Shown one piece after another: positions 7,002-16,790 of a stretch of DNA of 64,000 nt. Location of the stretch: assembly GCF_019048845.1 (NCBI RefSeq), contig NZ_CP077426.1:977501-1041500 (forward strand). The letters run 5' to 3'. Positions within the stretch are counted from its first letter, which is position 1; every line of letters begins with the position of its first letter. The notes under the pieces were generated by a model. That model had not been told where the DNA came from, did not search any database, and saw only the letters and a list, made by a program, of their open reading frames with translations. The position numbers and the translations under genes were made by a program. The stretch comes from Vibrio mimicus. GTDB lineage: Bacteria; Pseudomonadota; Gammaproteobacteria; Enterobacterales; Vibrionaceae.

Positions 7002-8813
7002 TTAATTATCTTTTGCGTAAAAACGCTGCAATTCGGTTAAACCTTGCATTAATACTGGTAAAGTAGGGTTCGTTTGTTTAAGACGTTGGTATTCTGCGTC
7101 ATAAACTTTGAAATTGCCAAACTTATCAATAACAGTCGTTTGCTCATCGGTGATTAAAGCTAATTCGCGCGCATCACCTGCTAAAATCCATTTACGCTTA
7201 CTTTCATTAAATAGGTTCTTGCCACTGCTGTAATCAATAGGATTCGAGGAAACGCCAAGCAAGTCCTGCATCAGGGTTACCGAAAAATCGAGATGGCTAG
7301 AGCGATGAGTATAAATACCAGCTACTTTACCTGGCCAGTGAATGACCATAGGCACTTGTAATTGATAGCGACTGTAGTTGCTATTCGAGCCCCATGTATT
7401 GGTTCTGGTCTCATTAAACTCAGTGCCGTGATTAGAGGTTATTACAATTACGGTATTATCTAATAAAGCAAGTGATTCAAGTTGGTCAAGTAATCCCTTA
7501 ATCACTTGGTCAGCTTGAGTTACAGAGGCATTATAGGCGCTGCGTAAGCGATCTTCCGCTGATGTTTTTTGAGCTGTGCTGTTTGTCAGTTCAGAAAAAG
7601 CTTCAACAGTGCTTAGCTCTAAGTAACTGAACCACGGCCTTTTCTGTGCGGTTTGCACCCACTCGGACCACGCTTTTACGGCTTGCTCATCCAAACTGCT
7701 GCCATTATTACCCGCTGCAATTGTCGCGAGCTCTAAAGAGCGGAACATTGTTTCTTTGTATAGTGGGTCTGAGAAATCATTACCGCTAAAGAGTCCAAAC
7801 TGATAGTCATTTTTCTTCATGACATCAATCAGCACTGGCGCATTTCCTTGTACGCGAACACTGCTCGCATAGGTGCTCGGTAAGCCATAAAACAAACCAA
7901 ACAGGCCAAACATATCGTTGCTTGAGCTGTAGTGATTAACAAAGTTAAGGTTCTCGCTGGCAAACTGATAGGTACTTGGCATGAGTTCTGCGGTTAATGC
8001 ATCAGCACGTAAATTGTTAATACTAACCACGAGTACGTTAAGGTTATTAGCTCGGCGGTTAAACTCTAACGGTTCGAGTGGATAAGTCAGTCCATCGATA
8101 TTGTTATTTTGTTCCGCAAGACGTTTAGTGTATTCCTCCCGATCCAGCAGACCATGCTTCTCCATAAAGGACTTTGCAGTCATAGGATAGGAGAGCGGGA
8201 AGTTCGCACGCTGACTGGTCACCGCAGAATACAAGTAAGCATCTGACCATACATAAATCAGATGGCTAGTAATAAAGCTGACAAAAAAAACAGCGGCTAA
8301 TGGGCGACCAACACGCTTATGCGACAACTTACGCTGTTTACGCCATACCCATTCGGACAATCCGAGTTCAAGCAGGAAAATCAGCGGTAGCACAACAAAT
8401 AGGTGCTGAAGATCCGCACTAACACTGCTGGTCTCGTCATTAAAAAGAAGCTCCCACACAACAGGATTCAGGTGCAGGTTAATGATCTGATAAGCTTGGG
8501 TATCAATCAGTAAAACAGTGAGCCCCAAAGTCGAAAAACAGACAGCAATAAATCTGAACAAGCTGCGTGATGGAATAACAAAGGTAAGGGGAAAAAGCAC
8601 TAATAGGTAGAGTGCGAAAACAAGAAAACCAAAATGCCCAACCCAAGACAGCACCAAATAGAGCTGTCCAAGCAAAGTTTCTGGCCAAGGTGATTGAGAT
8701 ATATATCGCGTACCAATCAACATGGCTGCGATGATATTGAAGAAAGCAAACCAATGCCCCCAACCGACTAGACGAGAGACTCGATCACCGTATGTATTTC
8801 CGCTATCTACCAT
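7002..8813 (-). CDS. yejM: Inner-membrane sulfatase-like protein YejM/PbgA
   Basis: The 603-residue protein has five N-terminal membrane helices (about residues 15-190; DUF3413) and a periplasmic sulfatase-fold domain (about 255-590). In enterobacteria YejM senses lipid A and restrains LPS synthesis through LapB and FtsH; the family's sulfatase active site is generally degenerate. The fold is shown by stretches such as NLNVLVVSINNLRADAL and VIVITSNHGTEFNE. The length is close to the E. coli protein (586). It is followed upstream by yejL, as in E. coli, and the divergent yejK lies beyond. Ribosome site before the ATG is weak (AGAAAAAG). Confidence 0.9.
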   Translation of the reverse strand: MVDSGNTYGDRVSRLVGWGHWFAFFNIIAAMLIGTRYISQSPWPETLLGQLYLVLSWVGHFGFLVFALYLLVLFPLTFVIPSRSLFRFIAVCFSTLGLTVLLIDTQAYQIINLHLNPVVWELLFNDETSSVSADLQHLFVVLPLIFLLELGLSEWVWRKQRKLSHKRVGRPLAAVFFVSFITSHLIYVWSDAYLYSAVTSQRANFPLSYPMTAKSFMEKHGLLDREEYTKRLAEQNNNIDGLTYPLEPLEFNRRANNLNVLVVSINNLRADALTAELMPSTYQFASENLNFVNHYSSSNDMFGLFGLFYGLPSTYASSVRVQGNAPVLIDVMKKNDYQFGLFSGNDFSDPLYKETMFRSLELATIAAGNNGSSLDEQAVKAWSEWVQTAQKRPWFSYLELSTVEAFSELTNSTAQKTSAEDRLRSAYNASVTQADQVIKGLLDQLESLALLDNTVIVITSNHGTEFNETRTNTWGSNSNYSRYQLQVPMVIHWPGKVAGIYTHRSSHLDFSVTLMQDLLGVSSNPIDYSSGKNLFNESKRKWILAGDARELALITDEQTTVIDKFGNFKVYDAEYQRLKQTNPTLPVLMQGLTELQRFYAKDN

Positions 8814-8847
8814 GTGCTTTTTCTATTTATTGGTTAAATGGGTCAAT

Positions 8848-9063
8848 TTAGCTTTGCAAAGATGACACTAACGCTTGCGCGAATTTTTCTGCAATCACTT
8901 TACGTTGCGAAGCAGCAACGTTTTGATTGAGTACATTGGTAGCGATATTACCAACCACCATTAAGGTGAGCTCTGGTGAAGCATTGTGTTTGTTTAGTAC
9001 CGCAGCAATTTCAGTCAGAATGGATTCAACGTGTTCGTCACTGTATTTAGATGTAATAGGCAT
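8848..9063 (-). CDS. yejL: UPF0352 family protein YejL
   Basis: A 71-residue protein beginning [16 protein letters not shown] and containing [11 protein letters not shown], matching the YejL family, whose members are small helical proteins of unknown function. It is 34 bases upstream of yejM on the same strand, probably in one transcript, and divergent from yejK with an 84-base shared promoter region. Confidence 0.9.
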   Translation of the reverse strand: MPITSKYSDEHVESILTEIAAVLNKHNASPELTLMVVGNIATNVLNQNVAASQRKVIAEKFAQALVSSLQS

Positions 9064-9147
9064 ATTGACTCTGATGATGATAGTAAAAGCGGCTTATGAT
9101 AACCTACTATGCCTGACAACTGAAACCAGAACGATGATTATTTCACT

Positions 9148-10149
9148 ATGAGCCTATTCCTTTCTAACGTGATTTTGCACCAACTCCGTAAAAACGATAA
9201 CGATGAGTTGGTGGTGAACTATCGCGCTGAATCTCTTCGCAATGATACGTCAACTGAAAACTTAGTCGCTGAGTTACATCGTGTTTTTAATGCAAAAGCA
9301 GGTAAAGGTTTCGGTTGCTTTAAGTCAGACAGTGAATTTCAGCTTTGGTTGCAAGAGATGCGCCGTGGCGAATTACCTTTCTACGATTTTTCACAACAGA
9401 GTGCACAGCGCCTGAAAAATGAGTTAGCCAAGTATCCTTTTGCTGATGAAGGCATTTTGGTGATGGCGGAATATCAATCGCTAGCGACCGATTATCTGTT
9501 TATTGGCTTACTGCCACTCAATCAAAGCCTGAAAGTTACAGAAGGGTTAGATATCAGTGCCACTGATTATTTGGATATCAACAAAATGGATATCGTGGCA
9601 CGCATTGATCTTTCGAGTTATGAAACAGATAAAGAATCAAAACGTTACCTGAGCTACATTAAAGGTCGGGTCGGTCGTAAAGTTGCCGATTTTTTCCTTG
9701 ATTTTCTGCAGGCGGATATTGGTCTAGATACTAAGCAGCAAAACCAAGTGCTGATGCAGGCGGTAGAAGATTTCTGTGCTGATGCAAAATTCGAAAAAGA
9801 TGAAGTGATTAGCTACAAGAAACAGGTATATGAATATTGTAACGATCAAATCAAATCGGGTGACGAAGTTAAGGTGCAGGATCTTTCTGGCGAATTGCCG
9901 CCAAGCAATGAAGGCGTGAGCTTCTTCGATTTTACTCGTGAGCAAGGTTATGAGTTGGAAGAGAGTTTCCCTGCCGATCGTTCAACTGTACGCAAACTCA
10001 CCAAATATGTGGGCGCGGGTGGCGGCTTGAATCTGAGCTTTGATAGCTTGCTGCTTGGAGAACGCGTTTTCTATGATCCAGAAACTGACACGCTAACCAT
10101 TAAGGGAACACCGCCTAATTTGCGTGATCAATTAACCCGCTTACGCTAA
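9148..10149 (+). CDS. yejK: Nucleoid-associated protein YejK (NdpA)
   Basis: 333 residues, near the 335 of E. coli YejK. The N-terminus (MSLFLSNVILHQL) and the central KGRVGRKVADFFLDFLQ fit the NdpA family of nucleoid-associated proteins, which bind DNA and are reported to interact with topoisomerases. It is transcribed away from yejL-yejM and ends at a strong terminator (10196-10223), so it is probably a single-gene unit. Confidence 0.92.
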   Translation: MSLFLSNVILHQLRKNDNDELVVNYRAESLRNDTSTENLVAELHRVFNAKAGKGFGCFKSDSEFQLWLQEMRRGELPFYDFSQQSAQRLKNELAKYPFADEGILVMAEYQSLATDYLFIGLLPLNQSLKVTEGLDISATDYLDINKMDIVARIDLSSYETDKESKRYLSYIKGRVGRKVADFFLDFLQADIGLDTKQQNQVLMQAVEDFCADAKFEKDEVISYKKQVYEYCNDQIKSGDEVKVQDLSGELPPSNEGVSFFDFTREQGYELEESFPADRSTVRKLTKYVGAGGGLNLSFDSLLLGERVFYDPETDTLTIKGTPPNLRDQLTRLR

Positions 10150-10195
10150 ACCCTAAGAGACAGCAGCCTTTATTCAGGAATTTAATATTCTTATC

Positions 10196-10223
10196 AAGAG
10201 AGCGATCGCGCTCTCTTTTTTTT
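10196..10223 (+). terminator. yejK terminator
   Basis: A 9-base-pair perfect stem (AAGAGAGCG with CGCTCTCTT) and a 4-base loop lead into eight T residues. Confidence 0.85.
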
Positions 10224-10302
10224 ACGCAAATTGTCGCATGAATCATCAAGGATAAAATTTACGTATATGCTTGATCTTAGGTTTTAACTAGGATGACTAG
10301 GC

Positions 10303-11493
10303 ATGGAACGGACTTTATCGAGCAAGCCTTTTAAAAATAAAGTTGTGATGACGATTTTCGTTGTTTGGAGTGTCATAGCAGCATCCATGATGTGGCAGTT
10401 TCATCAAATTTCGTCTTCTTCGAGTACTCTAGATGAGTTAAACAATCGGTTAATGCATTTTCGCGATACGCTCTATTTTTCACAGCCTTATCGTTCAAAC
10501 CAAGCCTCAGATTTAGAATTGGAGCTCTCATTACTTTTTGCTTTGCGGATGCAAATTGAAGCAGAGCGAACCACACTCTGGTACGTTGCTGATGTACAGC
10601 AACTTTTATATCAAATTGATCGATTTATAGAACAAGCGAGAGCATTTTTAGATATTGAGCTGCAACCAACTGCGTTGGCTGAGGCATTGCGCCAAGATAG
10701 GCGAAATCTTCAGTCTAATGAAGCACTGTTGAATGACTATTACCAATTAGGCGCTCTGAGTTTCGAGGCTCTTTTTGCTGATCGCAAAAATCATCCGGAG
10801 ATTTATCGCCATTTAGATCACATACTCAGGAACTCTCTTCGTTTACCCAGTCGCGAGCAGGCCGAGTTACAGGGAGCTTTAGCTCAGATCTCTCGCTTGC
10901 TGACGCAATATGCTGAAGGGGAAAACATAGCGAGTAAGATGCTCCGTCATGCAGTATACGAAGAAGCTAGCCAGTTAGAAGAAGCATATCATCATCAGTT
11001 GTGGCTAATCCTAATAGTGTTGGTATTCAGTAGTCTCGTTTGCATGCTTGCTCTTTGGATTGTGCCCCTATACTGCGCTGAGCGGGTTCTAAAACCGGAA
11101 AAGAACCGATTGCTAGATCAGCAAAGTGATGAAAAAAATAGCTATGTGGATATTGCGCATATAAATCAAGTGTTGAATGGCAATCTCGATTCTGTTCGTC
11201 AGTTACTGAATGTTTTTCTGGAAGATCACAAAAACGATGATGAGAAAATTCGGGAACGGTTACTGAGTGAGCCAGAGGTTGCACAGCGAATCAGTCACAG
11301 CTTAAAAAGTGTTGCCACAAGCCTTGGGGCAGAGCGATTAAAAAATACGGCGGCTAAAGTAGAAAGTGAGCTTCACTCTGGGAAGGTTCCGAATGAAAAG
11401 GTGCTGGATAACCTTTCTACTTACCTTGCGCATACGGTGCAGGAGGTTGAATGGCATTTGGCTCGTTTGCAAACTCATTCGACAGCCTCGTAA
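10303..11493 (+). CDS. Membrane-anchored Hpt phosphotransfer protein
   Basis: 396 residues with an N-terminal membrane helix (about 14-30), a helical presumably periplasmic region (about 35-225), a second helix (about 229-252, LILIVLVFSSLVCMLALWIV) and a cytoplasmic Hpt domain. The phosphoacceptor motif RISHSLKS places the histidine at 332. There is no kinase or receiver domain, so it must receive phosphate from, or pass it to, proteins encoded elsewhere. The architecture resembles a histidine kinase sensor that has kept its input module but lost the catalytic core. It stands alone between yejK and the convergent nhaC gene. Confidence 0.8.
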   Translation: MERTLSSKPFKNKVVMTIFVVWSVIAASMMWQFHQISSSSSTLDELNNRLMHFRDTLYFSQPYRSNQASDLELELSLLFALRMQIEAERTTLWYVADVQQLLYQIDRFIEQARAFLDIELQPTALAEALRQDRRNLQSNEALLNDYYQLGALSFEALFADRKNHPEIYRHLDHILRNSLRLPSREQAELQGALAQISRLLTQYAEGENIASKMLRHAVYEEASQLEEAYHHQLWLILIVLVFSSLVCMLALWIVPLYCAERVLKPEKNRLLDQQSDEKNSYVDIAHINQVLNGNLDSVRQLLNVFLEDHKNDDEKIRERLLSEPEVAQRISHSLKSVATSLGAERLKNTAAKVESELHSGKVPNEKVLDNLSTYLAHTVQEVEWHLARLQTHSTAS

Positions 11494-11498
11494 ATGAT

Positions 11499-11520
11499 AA
11501 AGAGCACCGAAGCGCTCTTT
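11499..11520. terminator. Terminator shared by the Hpt and nhaC genes
   Basis: AAAGAGC and GCTCTTT form a short stem between two convergent genes, with A/T flanks on both sides. Confidence 0.55.
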
Positions 11521-11541
11521 AATGCTGGATATCAGATGTAC

Positions 11542-13002
11542 TTATGCCGAGACTGGAATCTTTTGTGATTCAGTGTTTTCTTCAGCATTCAGCGTAGCTG
11601 TTGGCTCACATTTATCGACAAACCAGCCGCAGTAAGATGTGACGATGGTTACGATAATACACACGAAGCTCAGCCACATAAATGGTGCGTAAGAGAGGGT
11701 TGCCACACCTAAAATACTTGCCATATAGATGCCGTTGTCACTCCATGGCACCATGCCAGAGGTGAGCGTGCCGCCGAATTCTGCGTTACGAGACAGGTTT
11801 TTACGTTGATAGCCGAGACGATCATAGTTTTTAGCGCAGATTTTTGGCGTCAGGATCAGTGAAACATACATCGCGGAACCAAACACGTTACCCATAAAGG
11901 CTGTGCCGATGGTGCTCGTTGCCAATGAACCAGGGCTAGTCACACGACGTTCAAATAATTTAGCGATGGTTTCCAGCACGCCGACCTTATCTAACAGGCC
12001 ACCAAAGCCAAGACCGAACACGATAACTGCTACCGAACCTAGCATGGATGACATGCCACCACGATTAAGAATCGCATCAATGAAGCTCACGCCTGATTCA
12101 ATATTGTAAGGAGCCCATGCCGTGTTGAAGGCTTGTAGGAAATCTACATCTTGAATCATCACGGCCCAAATAATGCCCAGCAGTGAGCCAAAACTGATCA
12201 CTGGGAAGGAAGGCATACGCATTGCCAATAGGCCAAGTACGATCAACACAGGGACAAAAGAATAAGGTGTGATGTAGAACTGCTGTTCCATTGCTGCAAT
12301 GACAGTCTCCACTTGGGACATATCAACATTACCCGCGTAGTGGAAACCAAACAAAGTAAACAGAATGCCGGTGATGACATAGCTAATTAGGGCAATCGGC
12401 AGCATGCCTTTAATATGTTCCATCACTTCTACATTCGACATGGATGAAGCCAAGATCACCGAGTCAGACAATGGAGACATTTTATCTCCGAAGTAACAAC
12501 CTGATAGTACAGCACCTGCCGTGATTGGTGCCGGAATACCAAGGCCTTGGCCGATCCCCATCATGGCAATACCCGCAGTGCCAGCTGCACCCCAAGAAGT
12601 GCCTGTTGCTAAAGCAGTTAATGAGCAAATCACCATAGTGGCTAATAAAAAGATAGAAGGGTGAATTGCTTTCAAACCGTAGTAAATAATGGTTGGAACA
12701 ATACCGCCGGAAATCCAGGTACCAACCAGTGCTCCAACAGCAAGTAGAATTAGGACTGCGCCTAAACCATTTGAAATGCCATTTAAAGCCGCGGTTTCGA
12801 GATCTTTATATTTGTGTCCTAGGCGAATACCCAAGGTAATAATAACGAACCAGCCGATGTACAGGGCAAGCTGGATAGGTAAATCCAATTGTGCGGTAAA
12901 TGAAAACGCTAACAGTAAAAATAGACCAAGAGCGATGATTACTTGGGTCAAGCTTGGTAGGCGTTGTTGGGCTTGTAACATAATTAAGAGCCTCTTATCC
13001 AA
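11542..13002 (-). CDS. nhaC: Na+/H+ antiporter, NhaC family
   Basis: 486 residues, rich in membrane helices throughout, with the NhaC-type stretches TGTSWGAAGTAGIAMMGIG and YFGDKMSPLSDSVILASSM. These transporters exchange cytoplasmic sodium for protons in the inner membrane and matter for pH and salt tolerance in marine and estuarine bacteria. The gene is convergent with the Hpt gene and divergent from asd across about 400 bases. Confidence 0.9.
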   Translation of the reverse strand: MDKRLLIMLQAQQRLPSLTQVIIALGLFLLLAFSFTAQLDLPIQLALYIGWFVIITLGIRLGHKYKDLETAALNGISNGLGAVLILLAVGALVGTWISGGIVPTIIYYGLKAIHPSIFLLATMVICSLTALATGTSWGAAGTAGIAMMGIGQGLGIPAPITAGAVLSGCYFGDKMSPLSDSVILASSMSNVEVMEHIKGMLPIALISYVITGILFTLFGFHYAGNVDMSQVETVIAAMEQQFYITPYSFVPVLIVLGLLAMRMPSFPVISFGSLLGIIWAVMIQDVDFLQAFNTAWAPYNIESGVSFIDAILNRGGMSSMLGSVAVIVFGLGFGGLLDKVGVLETIAKLFERRVTSPGSLATSTIGTAFMGNVFGSAMYVSLILTPKICAKNYDRLGYQRKNLSRNAEFGGTLTSGMVPWSDNGIYMASILGVATLSYAPFMWLSFVCIIVTIVTSYCGWFVDKCEPTATLNAEENTESQKIPVSA

Positions 13003-13406
13003 TCGTTAGTAAGGAGTCAGGATATCCTTATTGAGTCGGAGTGCACTTTACCGTAGTTAAAATAATATATCGACATTAAAGCTATTTGTTGTGATTTATA
13101 TCGTTCACTTGGTTAATGTGTGGTATTTAATGTTTGTTAATTGGGTTGGTAATGAAATCAAATCTTTTGTAATGTGGTTTTATTGTGTAACAAAAAATAA
13201 GTTTTTTGGTAAAAATCTGACGCCAATACTCTAAGTTGATTAAAAAGTGAGAGTTTTAAGGGGCTTGCCGCAAAAAGCACGAGAACTTAGCTAGAAGGAT
13301 AAGAAAAAGTTGTGAGATTTGGTAAGAAACGCTTGAGATTTAAGGCTGAACCACTTATAGATGGAGCCAGTGATTTGACATTGGATCTACACGGAGAGTA
13401 TGGGAA
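13003..13406. other. Intergenic region between nhaC and asd
   Basis: About 400 AT-rich bases that must carry the divergent nhaC and asd promoters. I looked for a lysine riboswitch, since both genes are controlled that way in some bacteria, and did not find the conserved core. No ORF or strong hairpin was recognised. Confidence 0.5.
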
Positions 13407-14519
13407 ATGAGAGTAGGTTTAGTAGGTTGGCGTGGCATGGTGGGCTCTGTCCTGATGCAACGCATGGTAGAAGAGCGCGATTTTGATCTAATTGATCCCG
13501 TTTTCTTCAGTACATCGCAAATTGGTGTTCCTGCCCCTAATTTGGGCAAAGATGCAGGCATGCTGCAAGATGCGTTTGATATCGAAAGCCTTAAGCAGCT
13601 CGATGCAGTGATCACCTGTCAAGGTGGTAGCTATACAGAAAAGGTTTACCCAGCATTGCGTCAAGCAGGTTGGAAAGGGTATTGGATTGATGCCGCTTCC
13701 ACTTTGCGTATGGATAAAGATGCCATCATTACCCTTGATCCTGTTAACTTAAAACAAATTTTGCACGGTATTCACCATGGCACCAAAACCTTTGTGGGTG
13801 GTAACTGTACCGTGAGCCTGATGCTGATGGCATTAGGTGGTCTCTATGAGCGCGGTTTGGTGGAGTGGATGAGTGCAATGACTTATCAAGCTGCATCAGG
13901 TGCTGGTGCACAAAATATGCGCGAGTTGATTTCGCAAATGGGCGTAATCAATGATGCAGTGAGTTCTGAGTTGGCAAATCCAGCAAGCTCAATTTTAGAC
14001 ATTGATAAAAAAGTGGCAGAAACCATGCGTTCTGGCACTTTTCCAACCGACAACTTTGGCGTTCCTCTTGCGGGTTCACTGATCCCTTGGATCGATGTGA
14101 AGCGTGATAACGGACAGAGCAAAGAAGAGTGGAAAGCTGGCGTAGAAGCCAACAAAATTCTTGGTTTGCAAGATTCTCCAGTTCCGATTGATGGTACTTG
14201 CGTGCGTATCGGTGCAATGCGTTGCCACTCTCAAGCTCTGACCATTAAGCTGAAACAGAACATTCCACTGGATGAAATCGAAGAGATGATTGCCACTCAC
14301 AATGATTGGGTGAAAGTAATCCCGAATGAGCGTGACATTACCGCGCGTGAGCTGACGCCTGCGAAAGTGACAGGTACACTGTCTGTTCCTGTTGGCCGCT
14401 TACGTAAGATGGCGATGGGGGATGATTTCCTCAATGCCTTCACAGTGGGTGACCAATTACTGTGGGGGGCGGCTGAACCACTGCGCCGTACTCTGCGTAT
14501 CATCTTGGCTGAGAAGTAA
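13407..14519 (+). CDS. asd: Aspartate-semialdehyde dehydrogenase
   Basis: The 370-residue enzyme reduces aspartyl phosphate to aspartate semialdehyde for lysine, diaminopimelate, methionine and threonine synthesis. The N-terminal NADP-binding motif [14 protein letters not shown], the catalytic cysteine in [11 protein letters not shown] and the [16 protein letters not shown] segment ([14 protein letters not shown]) are all present. Length matches the enterobacterial enzyme (367). The start has a ribosome site GGAGAG. As I recall, V. cholerae has a second asd gene elsewhere, so this may be one of two copies. Confidence 0.95.
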   Translation: MRVGLVGWRGMVGSVLMQRMVEERDFDLIDPVFFSTSQIGVPAPNLGKDAGMLQDAFDIESLKQLDAVITCQGGSYTEKVYPALRQAGWKGYWIDAASTLRMDKDAIITLDPVNLKQILHGIHHGTKTFVGGNCTVSLMLMALGGLYERGLVEWMSAMTYQAASGAGAQNMRELISQMGVINDAVSSELANPASSILDIDKKVAETMRSGTFPTDNFGVPLAGSLIPWIDVKRDNGQSKEEWKAGVEANKILGLQDSPVPIDGTCVRIGAMRCHSQALTIKLKQNIPLDEIEEMIATHNDWVKVIPNERDITARELTPAKVTGTLSVPVGRLRKMAMGDDFLNAFTVGDQLLWGAAEPLRRTLRIILAEK

Positions 14520-14559
14520 TTCACATTAGTCCCCAATTGTTACCAGCACTAAAATGATG

Positions 14560-14586
14560 AAAGCGCCAATCGGCGCTTTCTTTTTA
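14560..14586 (+). terminator. asd terminator
   Basis: AAAGCGCC and GGCGCTTT form an 8-base-pair stem with a 4-base loop, followed by a T-rich run. Confidence 0.8.
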
Positions 14587-14609
14587 CTAACGCTTACCTA
14601 CACGTCTTC

Positions 14610-15476
14610 TTATTGTTCCTCATGATTGAGGTGATGGTTTTCAACAGGAACCACCCGTTTATCAGGATCGGCTAATTCGCTGCCACAATGCTTACAAAAC
14701 AAAGCATCTGACTCATGGCCGGATAGGGCGCAATTCGGACATTTCACTAAGGTTCGGTGAGCGTGCATCTCATTATTCAGCTCGGCGGTGATGATCCCCG
14801 TTGGAACGGCAAGAATGGAGTAACCCAATAGCATGGTCATGGAGGCAATAGTTTGCCCTAGAGGGGTTTTCGGCACTAAATCCCCATAGCCAACCGTGGT
14901 GATGGTCACAATTGCCCAATAGATACTGGTTGGGATACTAGTAAAGCCGTTTTCGGGGCCTTCAATCACATAAATCAATGCGCCAAAAATCGTTACTAAT
15001 ATGGCAACGGTACTGAAAAAGATAAAAATTTTACGTCTGGCAGCCAGTAAAGAACGCAGTAGAAGGTTCGAATCTTGTAAATAACGTACAAGTTTGAGAA
15101 TTCGGAAAATGCGCATGATCCGCAATAAACGAACCACTCCCATAATACTTGCCGCAGGGAAGATAAAGCTGAGATAAGTCGGCAGAATTGCCAGCAGGTC
15201 TACAACGCCATAGAAACTGCGTGCGTAAGCACTGGGCTTGGGTGAGCAATAGAGTCGTAAAGCGTATTCAAGAGTAAATAAGACTGTGAAGAGGTATTCC
15301 GCAATACGCAGTGAAGATTGCCATTCACTCATCGAGGGAAGTGACTCTAACACCAGTAATACAAGTGAAGAGAGAATGGCGCTGATTAGGCAGAGATCAA
15401 ACAGCTTACCCGCAGGGGTGTGAGTGCCGAAGATGATCACATAAAGACGATGTTTTAAATGAACTGGATTGGACAT
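14610..15476 (-). CDS. Voltage-sensor type K+ channel with zinc ribbon
   Basis: 288 residues with six membrane helices. S4 is visible as VRLLRIMRIFRILKLVRYL, with arginines at about every third position, and the selectivity filter as TTVGYGDLVP. It should form a tetrameric inner-membrane potassium channel of the Kv-like prokaryotic family. The C-terminal tail carries a CPNC and CKHC pair, a likely zinc ribbon, which may act as a regulatory or assembly module. The gene is convergent with asd and lies 51 bases downstream of the marC-like gene on the same strand. Confidence 0.85.
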   Translation of the reverse strand: MSNPVHLKHRLYVIIFGTHTPAGKLFDLCLISAILSSLVLLVLESLPSMSEWQSSLRIAEYLFTVLFTLEYALRLYCSPKPSAYARSFYGVVDLLAILPTYLSFIFPAASIMGVVRLLRIMRIFRILKLVRYLQDSNLLLRSLLAARRKIFIFFSTVAILVTIFGALIYVIEGPENGFTSIPTSIYWAIVTITTVGYGDLVPKTPLGQTIASMTMLLGYSILAVPTGIITAELNNEMHAHRTLVKCPNCALSGHESDALFCKHCGSELADPDKRVVPVENHHLNHEEQ

Positions 15477-15527
15477 GATATTGCGACGTCAAAGGTACAT
15501 CGCAATATCATAGCGGCGTTGTCTGCG

Positions 15528-16166
15528 TTAGGCTAATCCGGGGAAGAGGCTTCTTAGGCCATTCGCAATAAACTCAATCCCCAATGCTCCCAAGATCAGT
15601 CCCATGATACGGGTGATCACGTTAATGCCCGTTTGTCCTAGTAAACGCACAATATAAGGCGCAGAACGGAAAAGCAGCCAAGAACAGAAGCTGAAAGCAA
15701 CAATGGTCAGAATGATCCCCAATGTATCAAACATATTCGGATAACGCGCACCATAAACGATGGTGGAACTGATAGCACCAGGGCCCGCCATCAGTGGCAT
15801 TGCCAACGGAACAACAGCAATTTGCTCGCGGCTAATGTATTCCGATTTCTCTTGTTTGTTCTGTTTATCCTCACCGAGCTTACCGCTCATCATCGAAAAC
15901 GCGATGCTCAGCAGCAATAAACCGCCCGCAACACGAAAAGAGTCTAGGGAAATACTGAACAGATCCAGAAGCATCTGTCCTGCTAGTAGTGCAATGATCA
16001 AGATGATTGCAACGGCAATATTGGCGGTTGCTGCAGTTTTGTTTTTCTCTTCCAAAGTCATGTGGCCAGTAAGAGAAACGAACACAGGCATAATGCCCAC
16101 AGGGTTTACTGCAGCCACTAGGCCGAGAAAGAATTGGAGGAATATAGCAATTTCAAAGCTTTGCAT
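15528..16166 (-). CDS. MarC-family inner-membrane protein
   Basis: 212 residues with six predicted membrane helices and the family pattern FFLGLVAAVNPVGIMPVF near the start, then MPLMAGPGAISSTIVYG. MarC/YhgN/YchE-type proteins are of uncertain transport function, and the older link to multiple antibiotic resistance has not held up in E. coli. In E. coli ychE lies next to adhE, and the same neighbourhood is seen here, with adhE divergent, so YchE is the closest relative by context. Confidence 0.85.
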   Translation of the reverse strand: MQSFEIAIFLQFFLGLVAAVNPVGIMPVFVSLTGHMTLEEKNKTAATANIAVAIILIIALLAGQMLLDLFSISLDSFRVAGGLLLLSIAFSMMSGKLGEDKQNKQEKSEYISREQIAVVPLAMPLMAGPGAISSTIVYGARYPNMFDTLGIILTIVAFSFCSWLLFRSAPYIVRLLGQTGINVITRIMGLILGALGIEFIANGLRSLFPGLA

Positions 16167-16790
16167 GATGAAGTCTCGTAACCATCGCAGAGATGTAAAG
16201 AAGCGTGCGTAATGTAAGTCAAAGATAACAAAAGCACGAATGAAAAAAATTGGGTCACCGCAGATTATTATGTGAGAAAAACTAATTGATGGCTAATGAT
16301 GAAAAGGGTTAGTGGTTTTTTTGTAGCACTTTCATCTGTTGTTGTGTTAATTCGTTAACATTCACACATTTGTTGTAAAAAACAAGCTCACATCTGGTGG
16401 TCTTTGCCATTATCGATATACTCCTAGTAGCACGTAAAGAACCGCGAAGAAGTGGCTTTAATGTGCAAAAATGAAATTTTTTTACAGAGTGTTGTAGTTT
16501 TTTTAGTTTTAAAAGTTCAAGTGTGGTTTTTTTAATCAGTGGTAATTTTTAGTTTAATTTCTTTTAATTCATATTGTTAGATTGTATCAATGCTGACAGT
16601 TACCACTTCTTGGGTAATTAATTTTTCATAACTGATCTGAGTCAATTTTTTTCATAGTCTGAAATATTATACTCAGCCATGAAAGCAATTTACTAAGTTG
16701 GTTGTAAGTAAGTCATTGAGTGAAAGTAAAAACTGACTGCGGCACACTTACTAAAGAGTTTTAACATTTTTTAATTTTAGGAGATTCATT
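16167..16790. other. Long AT-rich adhE upstream region
   Basis: More than 600 bases separate the MarC-family gene from adhE. The region is very AT-rich with several T runs. No ORF was recognised. An FNR-like site lies at 16632-16645. The length suggests several promoters or a long leader, as known for E. coli adhE. Confidence 0.5.
16632..16645 (+). promoter_or_regulatory. FNR-like site upstream of adhE
   Basis: CTGATCTGAGTCAA matches the FNR consensus TTGAT-N4-ATCAA at 8 of 10 positions. It lies about 150 bases before the adhE start. Anaerobic control of adhE would be biologically sensible, but the match alone does not prove binding. Confidence 0.35.

Noticed and set aside
13003..13406. Possible lysine riboswitch between nhaC and asd
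   Set aside because: The conserved L-box core elements could not be found on either strand.
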